Source of the DNA: CAYGVX01 sp964395545
GTDB lineage: Archaea > Thermoproteota > Bathyarchaeia > Bathyarchaeales > SOJC01
DNA: 64,000 bases
Direction: 5' to 3'
Assembly: GCA_964395545.1 (NCBI GenBank)
Contig: CAYNAW010000001.1
Location: forward strand, 1 to 64,000
Part shown: one piece after another, positions 17,559-25,748 of the stretch
How positions within the stretch are numbered: the first letter of the stretch is position 1
Layout of the letters: each line of letters starts with the position of its first letter
Program-made: the position numbers and the translations under genes
Notes under the pieces: model-generated
Told to the model about the DNA's origin: nothing
Seen by the model: only the letters and a program-made list of their open reading frames with translations
The model's database searches: none

Positions 17559-17787
17559 GCCAAACTGTTTTCCTTATACATTCCACCACTTCGAATTTAA
17601 GGTTTTGACCGGCTCACCATACCCAAAGCAGGCTGAGGTTCGAGAGTGGTTAGCGAAAGAAATCAAAGTGTGAGTTACCGTTCCCATGGCGTTAAACCGC
17701 CACCACGGTCTGCGCAAGTGGCTAAGACTTGCGACAAATCCTTAAGACACTTCAACCCTATACTTTTCCCAGACCGGAGGGAGCGCC

Positions 17788-19794
17788 TTGCAGAAGACAT
17801 TGACCAGCTTCGACATTGCCGCCGCGATCTCAGAGCTCAAGGAATGGCTCCCAGGCGCCCGCATACAAAACATCTACCAAATGAAAGGAAAGACCCTCAT
17901 CCTAAAACTCCACCAACCCAATCATCCCCCCCTAAACCTCCTGATCGAATCGGGCACACGAATGCACCTCACCTCCTACACGCTGGAAAAACCCGAGAAG
18001 CCCCCGACTTTCTGCATGCTTCTTCGCAGACACCTGCGAAACCGCCCCATTGTTGAGATCAGCCAACACGAGTTTGAGCGCATAGTAGTACTTAAAGCAC
18101 GGACAAAGGAGGGCGAATCCAAGCTTGTCGTGGAGTTGTTCGGCGACGGAAACATCATCCTCGTCGACTCAAAGGGCTCCATCGTGCAGGCTCTCACGTT
18201 TAAGAGAATGCGTGACCGCGAGATCCTGCGGGGGAAGCTCTTTCAGCATGCTCCGTCCAGCGGACGAAACCCCTTAAACTTGTTACAGGAGGACTTGCCC
18301 GAGCTGAAAAAGTTCGGGAGCCTACAGGTGGTCAGGGCACTCACGAAGTTTCTAAGCGTCGGCGGTTTATATGCCGAGGAGATTCTTCTTCGAGCCAAAG
18401 TGGACAAGAACAAAACATGCGAATCCTTGCCCAACAGCGACTTAGAAAGTATACACAACGCTGTGAGAACCCTCGTTCAACCTCTCCTCGTTGGGAAGCT
18501 CGAACCACGCATAGTACTTGACGAAGATGGTACGTGGATAGACGCGGTCCCCACCAGGCTAAGGAAGTACGATGGGTTCGGGCAACGAGAGTTTAGAAGC
18601 TTCAATGAAGCTTTGGACGAGTTCTACGCCAAAACCGGTGCGGAGCAAGAAGTAACCATCGTCACAGAGAAGTTTGGGGAGGAAGTAGCGAGGCAGGAGA
18701 GAATTCTTGAAGAGCAAAGAAAGGCCTTGGAAGAAGCCAAGCAAGACGCTCAACGCATGCGACAAATCGGCGACCGGATATACGTCCACCTCCATCAATT
18801 GCAGGCTCTCGCACTGAGAATAATGGATGAGAAGAAGGGCGGTAAGACGTGGCAGGAAATCATCGCACCGATTGAGGATGAGAAGAAACGGGGCGAGCCG
18901 CCATCGACATATTTCCAATCTCTGGACACGAAGAAACTTGCTCTCAACGTGTCAGTAGACAATCTTCCATTCTCTGTCAACCTCCGAGACTCGGTTCCCG
19001 AAAACGCTGGACGTTACTATGATAGAGCTAAGAAAGCTGAAAAGAAAATAGAAGGCGCTGAACGGGCAGTAGAGGAGACTCTGAGACGTATAGAAGAGCT
19101 TAGGTTGAGGAGAGAAGTAGCAGAGGAGCAAGCCTTCAAACCCGTTAAGACCAAGAAGAAGGCATGGTACGAGCGTTACAGGTGGTTCTATACTTCCGAG
19201 GGACTGCTCGTGGTTGGGGGAAAAGACGCGGTCTCGAACGAGGTTCTGATCAAGAAACACACGGAACCTCACGACTTGGTTTTCCACGCTGACATCCAAG
19301 GAGCCCCTTTCGTGGTGATTAAGACCGGAGGCAAAATGCCTTCCCAGAAGTCGATAGAAGAAGCAGCCCAACTGGCAGCTTCCCATTCAAGCGCTTGGAA
19401 AGCCAAATTCAGCTCCATAGATGTATACTGGGTTCATCCAACGCAGGTCAGCAAGACTCCTCCTCCGGGCGAATACGTCGCAAAAGGAGCCTTCACGATT
19501 CGCGGCAGAAAGAACTACCTTAGGAAAACGCCTATGCGACTCGCTATAGGAATTGACGTAAATACCACGCCGCCTACTCTGATAGGTGGACCGAAAGGGG
19601 CTGTAGAGAATAGGGCCGAAGTTTTCGTGGAAGTCGTGCCTGGTGACCTGCCCAGCAGGGACTTGGCTGGCACGATACGGCAGATTCTGAAGCGGCGGGT
19701 CCCTAAGCGATTGCAGGAAGGAGTCGCACGCATCCCCCTTGAAGAGATCCAGGCCTTCATTCCCTATGGGAAAGCCACAATGCTCAATCGGTGA
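17788..19794 (+). CDS. rqcH: Ribosome quality-control protein RqcH (NEMF/FbpA family)
   Basis: A 668-residue protein starting at TTG 17788, with GGAGGG about 8 bases upstream. The N-terminal NFACT-N domain begins TLTSFDIAAAISELK and contains the pattern LHLT/FCMLLRRHLRN. A long coiled coil spans about residues 285-450 (EEVARQERILEEQRKAL; ERAVEETLRRIEEL). The NFACT-R domain follows near 455-570 (RWFYTSEGLLVVGGKDAVSN; HADIQGAPFVVIK). RqcH binds the 50S-peptidyl-tRNA complexes left by stalled ribosomes; homologues recruit alanine tRNA to add C-terminal tails. Archaeal members are close to eukaryotic NEMF/Rqc2. Confidence 0.92.
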   Translation: MQKTLTSFDIAAAISELKEWLPGARIQNIYQMKGKTLILKLHQPNHPPLNLLIESGTRMHLTSYTLEKPEKPPTFCMLLRRHLRNRPIVEISQHEFERIVVLKARTKEGESKLVVELFGDGNIILVDSKGSIVQALTFKRMRDREILRGKLFQHAPSSGRNPLNLLQEDLPELKKFGSLQVVRALTKFLSVGGLYAEEILLRAKVDKNKTCESLPNSDLESIHNAVRTLVQPLLVGKLEPRIVLDEDGTWIDAVPTRLRKYDGFGQREFRSFNEALDEFYAKTGAEQEVTIVTEKFGEEVARQERILEEQRKALEEAKQDAQRMRQIGDRIYVHLHQLQALALRIMDEKKGGKTWQEIIAPIEDEKKRGEPPSTYFQSLDTKKLALNVSVDNLPFSVNLRDSVPENAGRYYDRAKKAEKKIEGAERAVEETLRRIEELRLRREVAEEQAFKPVKTKKKAWYERYRWFYTSEGLLVVGGKDAVSNEVLIKKHTEPHDLVFHADIQGAPFVVIKTGGKMPSQKSIEEAAQLAASHSSAWKAKFSSIDVYWVHPTQVSKTPPPGEYVAKGAFTIRGRKNYLRKTPMRLAIGIDVNTTPPTLIGGPKGAVENRAEVFVEVVPGDLPSRDLAGTIRQILKRRVPKRLQEGVARIPLEEIQAFIPYGKATMLNR

Positions 19795-19904
19795 CTGACA
19801 AGGTATTCTGTGGGACGCAGCATTACAGACCCATGGCTTTGCGAGGCGATGCACGCACATGACGTTGGACGAACGGTAGTGGAATATGGTGTCTTAATTA
19901 GTAA

Positions 19905-19914
19905 GATTTAAATC
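19905..19914 (+). promoter_or_regulatory. Putative TATA box for the pilin gene
   Basis: GATTTAAATC lies 51-60 bases ahead of the pilin ATG. An extended ribosome-binding site, AAAAAGGAGGG at 19944-19953, sits between them, implying a leadered and strongly translated mRNA. This combination is the strongest expression signal in the window and fits a structural surface protein. Confidence 0.6.
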
Positions 19915-19964
19915 TCAATATGCTGTTATCTTCTTGTGAACCTAAAAAGGAGGGATAGAAACAA

Positions 19965-20384
19965 ATGAAGAGACTTCTTAAGAGCAGAAAAGCACTGAGC
20001 CCAGTCGTCGCAGCCATCATACTCATCGCCGTCACCGTCGCCGTGTCCATCGCAGTCGCTGCATGGATGGGCGCACTGACCTTCACCTTCATGCAGACAG
20101 AAGAAATGTCATTCACGAACTACGAATGGGGTGCGAGCAACGCCTACTGCTTGATCCAAGTTAAGAACACTGGTTCGTCAGATCTGTCGATAAGCGAGGT
20201 TCGAGTGAACGATGTGATAGCTGCTGATGATGGTATCACGACTCCCTACACTTTGTCACCAGGCAGTCAAGTAACATTGAACGTCACTCGCACTGGAGGA
20301 TACACGTCAGGCGTCAAGTACGAGTTCAAAGTCGTCACTGCTAAGGGCAACACCTTTGGTCCTTACATTAGAACCGCTCCTTAA
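19965..20384 (+). CDS. Type IV pilin-like protein (class III signal peptide)
   Basis: A 139-residue protein with the standard archaeal pilin N-terminus: a short basic leader (MKRLLKSRKA), then LSPVVAAIILIAVTVAV. Cleavage by a prepilin peptidase would fall after RKA, leaving the hydrophobic helix that packs in the filament core. The rest (about 95 residues) is a beta-rich head with one N-glycosylation sequon (NVT) and a CLIQVKNTGSSDLSI strand pattern. No pilus ATPase, membrane platform or peptidase gene is nearby. The three following genes may share its transcript once the assembly gap is taken into account. Confidence 0.88.
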   Translation: MKRLLKSRKALSPVVAAIILIAVTVAVSIAVAAWMGALTFTFMQTEEMSFTNYEWGASNAYCLIQVKNTGSSDLSISEVRVNDVIAADDGITTPYTLSPGSQVTLNVTRTGGYTSGVKYEFKVVTAKGNTFGPYIRTAP

Positions 20385-20387
20385 CCA

Positions 20388-20442
20388 CCCTCTCTTTGTT
20401 TGAGAATGGGGGTAGGGACAAAACCCCTTATCTTTCCATATG
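20388..20442 (+). repeat. 55-base duplicate flanking assembly gap, left copy
   Basis: These 55 bases are identical to 20543-20597 on the other side of a 100-N gap. The bases flanking the two copies differ. An exact 55-base repeat abutting a gap is what contig ends sharing one k-mer look like after scaffolding, so it is probably a single sequence duplicated by assembly rather than a biological repeat. Confidence 0.9.
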
Positions 20443-20542
20443 NNNNNNNNNNNNNNNNNNNNNNNNNNNNNNNNNNNNNNNNNNNNNNNNNNNNNNNNNN
20501 NNNNNNNNNNNNNNNNNNNNNNNNNNNNNNNNNNNNNNNNNN
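20443..20542. other. Scaffold gap of 100 N
   Basis: Exactly 100 undetermined bases, the usual placeholder for an unknown gap length. The real distance between the pilin gene and the next gene is therefore uncertain. If the two 55-base flanks are one sequence, the pilin stop and the next start are only about 75 bases apart. Confidence 0.95.
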
Positions 20543-20597
20543 CCCTCTCTTTGTTTGAGAATGGGGGTAGGGACAAAACCCCTTATCTTTCCATATG
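20543..20597 (+). repeat. 55-base duplicate flanking assembly gap, right copy
   Basis: Identical to 20388-20442. It ends at the ATATG just ahead of the next gene, so it includes the promoter-proximal region of that gene. A GGGG...CCCC pair inside (GGGGTAGGGACAAAACCCC) could form a small hairpin. Confidence 0.9.
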
Positions 20598-20615
20598 TGT
20601 GGAGGTATGAAGAAA

Positions 20616-21041
20616 ATGGTAGTAGAACTCAAAGAATACGATTCAGCCGCAGAGATAGCAAGCACGATCGACGAGGAAATAAGCAAGACCAAGAGTGTGC
20701 TCGGTGAGTATCTGCGCCGCCTCGACGAGATCCGAACCTTGGCAGAACGATCCAAGAAGGTCCGCGACGTCGTCCTCAAGCTGGCCGGCAAAAAGGCTAG
20801 CCAAGAGAATCTTGGGGAGATGTCGGTAGGCGGTCTCAGCGTTATTCTCGACGCCAATCCGTTCCACGAGTTGACAGCTATCGAAGAAGTGGTCCGAAGC
20901 CAACAGGATAGGCTTTTGATCTTGCAAAAGTCGCGGGAAGCGTTGAAGTGGGTCGACCAGATAGGCGACACAGAAGGGCTCAAGTACCTCGTCTTGGAAA
21001 ACGACGGAGTGCCTGAAAGAGTGCTGTTCAAAATCTCCTAG
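20616..21041 (+). CDS. Coiled-coil protein preceding Roadblock-like genes
   Basis: A 141-residue protein I do not recognise. The start at ATG 20616 has an ideal GGAGGT (20601-20606) nine bases upstream; in-frame ATGs at 20595 and 20607 are less well placed. Residues 10-60 form a likely coiled coil (STIDEEISKTKSVLGEYLRRLDEIRTLAERSKKV, written here in parts: STIDEEISKTK, then YLRRLDEIRTLAE). A globular region with strand-helix pattern follows (LSVILDANPFHELTAIEE) and ends LKYLVLENDGVPERVLFKIS. It is followed after 19 bases by a Roadblock-like gene, suggesting a complex. Confidence 0.65.
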   Translation: MVVELKEYDSAAEIASTIDEEISKTKSVLGEYLRRLDEIRTLAERSKKVRDVVLKLAGKKASQENLGEMSVGGLSVILDANPFHELTAIEEVVRSQQDRLLILQKSREALKWVDQIGDTEGLKYLVLENDGVPERVLFKIS

Positions 21042-21060
21042 AACATCGGGTTGAAGGAAT

Positions 21061-21900
21061 ATGAACAAGGAAGCCTACGCCGTCGCCCTAACGAACGCTC
21101 TCACTGAGATCCGAAACGTTTGTCCCGACGTGCAGACGTCTTTCCTCTTCGACAAGGACGCTACTCTCGTTGCAGGAGACTCAGAGGCTCCTGAAGCAAC
21201 GCTACATAGAGTAGTAGGGTCCCTCGAAGGCATATTGAACAAGTCCGAAACACTTGGAGGCTTGAACTCCCTCGCTATCGAGGGAAGCAGAGGAAACGTC
21301 CACATCTCGTGCGTCAACTACCACCTGTACCTCATGATGGTGACTTCGAAGGACGCCGACATGCGATACGTGGAAACTGTGGCCCGCGTTCTGATTCCAA
21401 CCGTCATGAAACTACTGGACAGTCTCAACCCTACCCCCCTCAGGCAATTTTCTCCATCCCATTCTTTGTTGAAGTCAGAAGTAGAAGACGACTCAGATGT
21501 TGAACCAAGTCGCGACTACGAAGAAGAAGAGTTGAATGAAGAACTCGCAGAAGAACTGGAGTCCGACGCGGACGAAGTCGAGACGAAGGAACTCTCAGTG
21601 CAGAGCGACATGCCGTCCAACCAACTGATCGTGGAAAGCTTCGGCGGCTTACTCGTTCGCAGCGACACCGTTCAAATCGGAAAGGAAATCACGTCGCAGT
21701 GGAAGGAACTCTTGGACGGCAAAAACGTTGAACTCGTCGAAATCGAGTCGTTTAACGGCAAGACCAGCCAATGCAAGGTCAAATCCCTGGACGATTCGAA
21801 GCTCGATAACAAAGCCGTAATCCGCATTCCGGAGAAGCTCTGCCAAACATTGGACATTAAGAAGGGCGAGTTAGTGCGGGTCAAGCCTGTGACACGTTAA
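21061..21900 (+). CDS. Roadblock-like domain fused to an AbrB/double-psi-barrel-like domain
   Basis: A 279-residue protein. Residues 1-125 have the length and strand-helix order of a Roadblock/LC7 domain: helix 1 (AYAVALTNALTEIRN), strand with SFLFDKDATLVAGD, central helix, then VHISCVNYHLYLMMVTSK and a C-terminal helix. An acidic linker follows (about 150-185; EEEELNEELAEELESD). The C-terminal ~90 residues end in KAVIRIPEKLCQTLDIKKGELVRV, the pattern of an AbrB or double-psi-barrel fold. Roadblock proteins regulate small GTPases or scaffold membrane complexes; none of these GTPases is encoded here. Both assignments are by eye. Confidence 0.6.
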   Translation: MNKEAYAVALTNALTEIRNVCPDVQTSFLFDKDATLVAGDSEAPEATLHRVVGSLEGILNKSETLGGLNSLAIEGSRGNVHISCVNYHLYLMMVTSKDADMRYVETVARVLIPTVMKLLDSLNPTPLRQFSPSHSLLKSEVEDDSDVEPSRDYEEEELNEELAEELESDADEVETKELSVQSDMPSNQLIVESFGGLLVRSDTVQIGKEITSQWKELLDGKNVELVEIESFNGKTSQCKVKSLDDSKLDNKAVIRIPEKLCQTLDIKKGELVRVKPVTR

Positions 21901-21915
21901 GGGAGTGATGGGCGT

Positions 21916-22398
21916 ATGGCATCTAGAAAGGCCAAACCAGCCAAATCAGTTGAGGAAAAAGAAACACCAGTCATATCGGTTAACCTGCACGAGATCGAAG
22001 CGAAGATAAGGCAGAATGCTGAAGAGCTGGAGACACTCGAGACACAGAAAAAAGGGCAGAAAGAGGACGTTCGGGTCGACGGGGACAAAATGACGCAGAA
22101 AATCGACAAGTTGAAAACGGAAAAAGGAGTGATTGGCTACATTCTGCGCAACTCTATGTCCGCGAGTGTCGACCTGAAAGACCCCACCAGGATCGTCGAT
22201 TACGCGACGTTATCTTCCTCTGCCCTCGAGGCAAGCGAGGGGCTCGCCGAGTCGTTCAAGCTGGGGAGCGTGAAGCACATAGTGGTGGAAGGAAACACGG
22301 CTAAACTTCTGTCCTTCGCCGTCAAGGACAACAAGGTCAGCGTTTTCATGGAGAAGAACGTTGACCACAAACGGATCTACAAGAACCTATCAACCTAG
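21916..22398 (+). CDS. Coiled-coil plus Roadblock/LC7-like protein
   Basis: A 160-residue protein with GGGAGTGAT about 7 bases ahead of ATG 21916. Residues 25-70 form a coiled coil (EIEAKIRQNAEELETLETQ; KMTQKIDKLKTEKG). Residues 70-160 fit a Roadblock fold: strand GVIGYILRN, helix LEASEGLAESFKLG, then strands HIVVEGNTAKLLSFAV and KVSVFMEKN, closing with DHKRIYKNL. The pairing of helix and VEG strand is close to MglB/LC7 proteins. Lying 15 bases after the previous gene, it likely forms a hetero-oligomer with it. Confidence 0.62.
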   Translation: MASRKAKPAKSVEEKETPVISVNLHEIEAKIRQNAEELETLETQKKGQKEDVRVDGDKMTQKIDKLKTEKGVIGYILRNSMSASVDLKDPTRIVDYATLSSSALEASEGLAESFKLGSVKHIVVEGNTAKLLSFAVKDNKVSVFMEKNVDHKRIYKNLST

Positions 22399-22522
22399 AG
22401 AGCCTTACCACGGTTTCTCTCTTTCTTGGTTCCTCCTGGGGACAATGAGACTGGAACGGAGAAGGGATTCTTGCTAATAGCCCCCTCCCCCTTTTCTTCT
22501 GTTCCGTCTCATCCCTTAAAGG

Positions 22523-23128
22523 TCATCCCCAGAGCGTTATGATTGTCGGCGTCACATAAGTTTCTACGAAGCCCGCCGCAGCAATCAGAACTACCATCTT
22601 CAAATATGGCCTCTTCAGGCTGCCGTAAAGGGCTATCAACGAATGCTTGGCCGCCCCAAACGAAGTCTTAGCATCCTTTCTGACCGTGGCTACGAGCCTC
22701 CGAGGGCTTGTCAGAGCTCGGCAGTATTCTCTCAGCGTCGGCAGAGTGTCCTGCATGGGTATCCTGTCATCTCTTGTTGCTTGTCGCAGGGCGTTTATCC
22801 AGTAGGCTAACGCCGTGAACTCTAGCCAGCCATGAGGCAAGACGGCAGCTACGGCTGTGGCGATTGGCATATTCAGGCCTGCGATAACGCTGAGGCTCAT
22901 CATAGTCCACACTGCTGTGATGGCAGCGGGGACGAGCCATGTGTTCCGGCGGAAGGCTGGGTACGCGACGGCTGCTATGAAGAGGAGGTAGGTAAGGCTG
23001 AGGATGTTGTGGAGGGTGATTATGGTGAACGTGAGGGGATGCATGAAGCCCACGTTGTTCACTATGGGCGTGTACAAGTGCAGTAGGCTGTATTTGAAGA
23101 GAAAGTTCAATATTTCAAAGGGGTTCAT
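22523..23128 (-). CDS. SpoIIM/DUF95-like integral membrane protein
   Basis: A 201-residue protein with about five hydrophobic segments. The motif PHGWLEFTALAYWINALRQ near residue 99 recalls the PHGxxE pattern of stage II sporulation protein M (DUF95) proteins. A polar loop follows (about 118-165), then a final transmembrane segment. In archaea such proteins are common and of unknown role. The gene converges with the Roadblock cluster across a 124-base pyrimidine-rich spacer. Confidence 0.65.
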   Translation of the reverse strand: MNPFEILNFLFKYSLLHLYTPIVNNVGFMHPLTFTIITLHNILSLTYLLFIAAVAYPAFRRNTWLVPAAITAVWTMMSLSVIAGLNMPIATAVAAVLPHGWLEFTALAYWINALRQATRDDRIPMQDTLPTLREYCRALTSPRRLVATVRKDAKTSFGAAKHSLIALYGSLKRPYLKMVVLIAAAGFVETYVTPTIITLWG

Positions 23129-23246
23129 GGAGATTTCTGCTGAACTTGTCGTTTCTCCGAGGATTTAGAGATTGTCTAATATTGTGTCTTAAGTTGCAGT
23201 ATGCACTGCTCTTCATCGTTGTTTCGGGCGCTTAACGTTTGTCTGC

Positions 23247-23774
23247 TCAGAATCGGTGGTGCCACATCATCTTCTTACGTTTGTCCATCACAGTTCTCTC
23301 CCTGCGTCCGGTCAGCTCTTCAACATCTATCACCACGCAGCAGCACTCTGAAACACGGGTTTTGTCAAACCGTTTTCCTTTTTCCGATAGAGGTTTTTGA
23401 TAGAGCCTATCGTACTTCTCAGCGAACAACTGAAGCAACCGAACCTTCTTATCCGCGTCATCTTCCACACGAGGCTCTCCAAAAGCCAGAACGCTATCAT
23501 AGTCCAAGTGGCAACGTGACTCGTAATGGGAGCCCGCTCCTCCCATAAATTCATCTACTTCAAAACAGCAACGCGGATTCTTATTAATCAAATCCAGTTT
23601 TTTCCCCTCCAAGGCACAATGGAAAATGATCTTGCGCTCATGATACAGGAAGTTTAGGGGGACGATGTACGGTTCGGAACCGTCACACAGAGCAAGCCTG
23701 CCCACCTCAGCTTTCTTTAGAATGGCTTCCATTTCCTCGAGGCCATCTTCAAGAAAGCCACCACTGCTCAACAC
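23247..23774 (-). CDS. Pyridoxamine 5'-phosphate oxidase-like FMN-binding protein
   Basis: A 175-residue protein of the split-barrel flavin-binding fold. The motif order EVGRLALCDGSEPYIVPLNFLY, KIIFHCALEGKKLDLI and NPRCCFEVDEF is typical of the NimA-like group of pyridoxamine 5'-phosphate oxidase-related proteins. These bind FMN or related flavins and act as reductases; they do not make pyridoxal phosphate in most cases. A shorter start at the Met in LEEMEAIL is possible. The neighbouring DUF3795 gene lies 21 bases downstream of its upstream end, on the same strand. Confidence 0.82.
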   Translation of the reverse strand: MLSSGGFLEDGLEEMEAILKKAEVGRLALCDGSEPYIVPLNFLYHERKIIFHCALEGKKLDLINKNPRCCFEVDEFMGGAGSHYESRCHLDYDSVLAFGEPRVEDDADKKVRLLQLFAEKYDRLYQKPLSEKGKRFDKTRVSECCCVVIDVEELTGRRERTVMDKRKKMMWHHRF

Positions 23775-23795
23775 TCAAACCTCCAACAGGCACTC

Positions 23796-24281
23796 TTACC
23801 GGTTACTCATGAAGAGGACGCAGTATGGCCACTTGTCTCTCAGTTCGGCTGCCCACTTCTCTATGAGTTGCTTGGGGTCAGCCTTCTCGTCTTCAGTTTT
23901 GGCTAGCATACCCACACGGAGGGCGCCTGTGCGTACTCTCTGCAGTGCCTCAGCGGTGTTGCACATTGTTATCTCGTTACACTCCATGCAGTCAGATATC
24001 CCTCTACTCACAGCGCAGGGTCTGATTCTGCATTCATCGTTGCCACCGCCTTTCCTGCATCCCACGCATATGGGCAGGTTCTGTATTGACGTCAACCCTT
24101 TCCTGAATTCCTTCCCGTCGAAGTCTTTAGCTCCCCAATCGTCGACACCATAGCCCCCTATTATACGTTCATACTGCTTCGTCAGTTCCCTCAGGGCTCC
24201 GTTGCCCACCACGCAGCTACCGCACCAGATTCCACAGAAACCGACCTGACCTTTCACGTTCTCAAAGGCTTTGGTATCCAA
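23796..24281 (-). CDS. Cysteine-rich DUF3795 protein
   Basis: A 161-residue protein with ten cysteines, most of them within three clusters: FCGIWCGSC near residue 15, CVGCRKGGGNDECRIRPC near 72-90 and CMECNEITMC near 97-107. This spacing is the hallmark of DUF3795, a family found mainly in anaerobic archaea and bacteria and likely to bind zinc or an iron-sulfur cluster. The function is unknown. It is upstream of the FMN-binding protein on the same strand, so the two may act together in redox chemistry. Confidence 0.8.
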   Translation of the reverse strand: MDTKAFENVKGQVGFCGIWCGSCVVGNGALRELTKQYERIIGGYGVDDWGAKDFDGKEFRKGLTSIQNLPICVGCRKGGGNDECRIRPCAVSRGISDCMECNEITMCNTAEALQRVRTGALRVGMLAKTEDEKADPKQLIEKWAAELRDKWPYCVLFMSNR

Positions 24282-24360
24282 AACCTATCTCCGCCCAGCT
24301 ACTAAGCATGCTGTTTGACTCAGCATTTAAATATTCACAGCTTCCTCAATCCGCAGAACC

Positions 24361-25623
24361 CTATGTCTTATACCTCAGTATGGCTGCGATTCCGCCGAAC
24401 GCGTTTTTCAACATCTGCCCTTCCTCGGTGTCTGTCGACACGACTTCGATGTCGGCGTTCGCTTGCTCAACCAGAGCAGCCAACTCGTCCACGATGTCCT
24501 GCACTTCTTCGACAACAAGTGAGGGAGACTTGCATTTCGGGCATGCTTGGCCAGCGAGGCTTTGCCGGAAGGCTTCGGCTTCGCGGCTCTTCATCGTCTC
24601 ATTCCTGTTGTAGTCGCATGCAGCGCATTTCACGGCGACTCTTATTGTGTCTAGCGCTTCGGAGACCAGAAGCGTCCTTACGGCCCCCATGTACAATGCC
24701 CGTCTGACGTCGTCTTCGCCGTAGGTGGCTAGACCCGTGTCATGTCCAATCTCATAGAGGAAGCCCTGCACCAACCTCTTTTCCTCAATGTAGCGCACTT
24801 GCCGCATTATCTCAGGTGCCTTTTCCATGACCTCCTTCACTCCCTGTTCCCCTGTGTAAGCGGTGTCGATAGTAGCGAGGACTTTCGGCTTAAGCTGGTA
24901 ATGGAGGTAATCGCCTTTCTGGAAATCATACTTCAACGGACCCGGACCGGCGATGAGTATCCCTTTCAAGTTCTCGATTCCTAGGAAAATCTCCGCCACA
25001 TACTCGCCGACGCGGGTGTAGAACTCCAGAATCTTCGCTTCTCTCTGACGCTCGAAACGTCTTGCTGACTGTCCGCCTGCCCTCATCTTTCCCGGTATAC
25101 CCGAGGTTATTTCTTTGATGATCTCGAGGCGCCTGCCCTGCAGAACCGCGAACGTTGCTTCACTCGAGTCCACCAGCACAATGCCATATGCCTCCTTTTC
25201 CTTCAGCATGTCCTGTAGATGCTCAGTATGGAATCGGTGGTCGCAACGGTACAGGTTGATGGTGATCGGCTCCGGTGGGATCAGAACGTATGTCTCGTTT
25301 CGCTCGCTGCCGGGGCCGTTCTGCGGAATCGAACCGCTGAAAATGACCAAGCCTGTTTCGGGCACTTTCTTGAACAGCTTGAGACGCTGCTGGACTTTGG
25401 TGATGGCGTCTTGCACGTTGTTCCTCGTCGCGTCTGACTTGATGTTCGCCGCGGTGCCATGCTCTTGCCTTAGCGTGTTGAGAACCTCGCTTATCTGCTT
25501 CCCCGGGGGAACGTAGAGGCTGACGAGTTCTGTTCCTCGTCCCTCTTTGCGTGCCAGCGTGTCCAATGATTTCTTGAGGCGAAAGCGCTCCAACGAACTC
25601 CGTTTCTCAGTGGTTCTGCTCAA
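24361..25623 (-). CDS. prf1: Peptide chain release factor aRF1
   Basis: A 420-residue class I release factor of the archaeal/eukaryotic type. The stop-codon recognition motif NIKS is at residues 60-63. The GGQ tripeptide that triggers peptidyl-tRNA hydrolysis is at about 183-185, in AGGQSARRFERQRE. The C-terminal domain has a zinc-ribbon-like set CAACDYN...CPKC. aRF1 reads all three stop codons and works with aRF3-like factors and ABCE1 in termination and recycling. It is single-gene and divergent from the TauE gene. Confidence 0.97.
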   Translation of the reverse strand: MSRTTEKRSSLERFRLKKSLDTLARKEGRGTELVSLYVPPGKQISEVLNTLRQEHGTAANIKSDATRNNVQDAITKVQQRLKLFKKVPETGLVIFSGSIPQNGPGSERNETYVLIPPEPITINLYRCDHRFHTEHLQDMLKEKEAYGIVLVDSSEATFAVLQGRRLEIIKEITSGIPGKMRAGGQSARRFERQREAKILEFYTRVGEYVAEIFLGIENLKGILIAGPGPLKYDFQKGDYLHYQLKPKVLATIDTAYTGEQGVKEVMEKAPEIMRQVRYIEEKRLVQGFLYEIGHDTGLATYGEDDVRRALYMGAVRTLLVSEALDTIRVAVKCAACDYNRNETMKSREAEAFRQSLAGQACPKCKSPSLVVEEVQDIVDELAALVEQANADIEVVSTDTEEGQMLKNAFGGIAAILRYKT

Positions 25624-25748
25624 CGGCGTGTTCCACGCGGTAAGGCTACATCACGCGTCAGACAGATAAGAGTTGCCATCTCCTCAGAAGTGCTATTGTT
25701 TATTAACGACTAGCGGCACTTTTGGACAGTCTGAGGAGCAGTGAAGCC

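Noticed and set aside
17646..18056. A 136-codon plus-strand frame overlapping the start of rqcH
   Set aside because: It is out of frame with rqcH and reads as a shadow ORF with proline/histidine bias; rqcH has the NFACT motifs and ribosome-binding site.
20388..20597. A genuine direct repeat or mobile-element target duplication around the first N gap
   Set aside because: The repeat is exactly 55 bases, directly abuts 100 Ns on both sides, and has the same length as the pair at 57.5 kb. Contig-end overlap explains it better.
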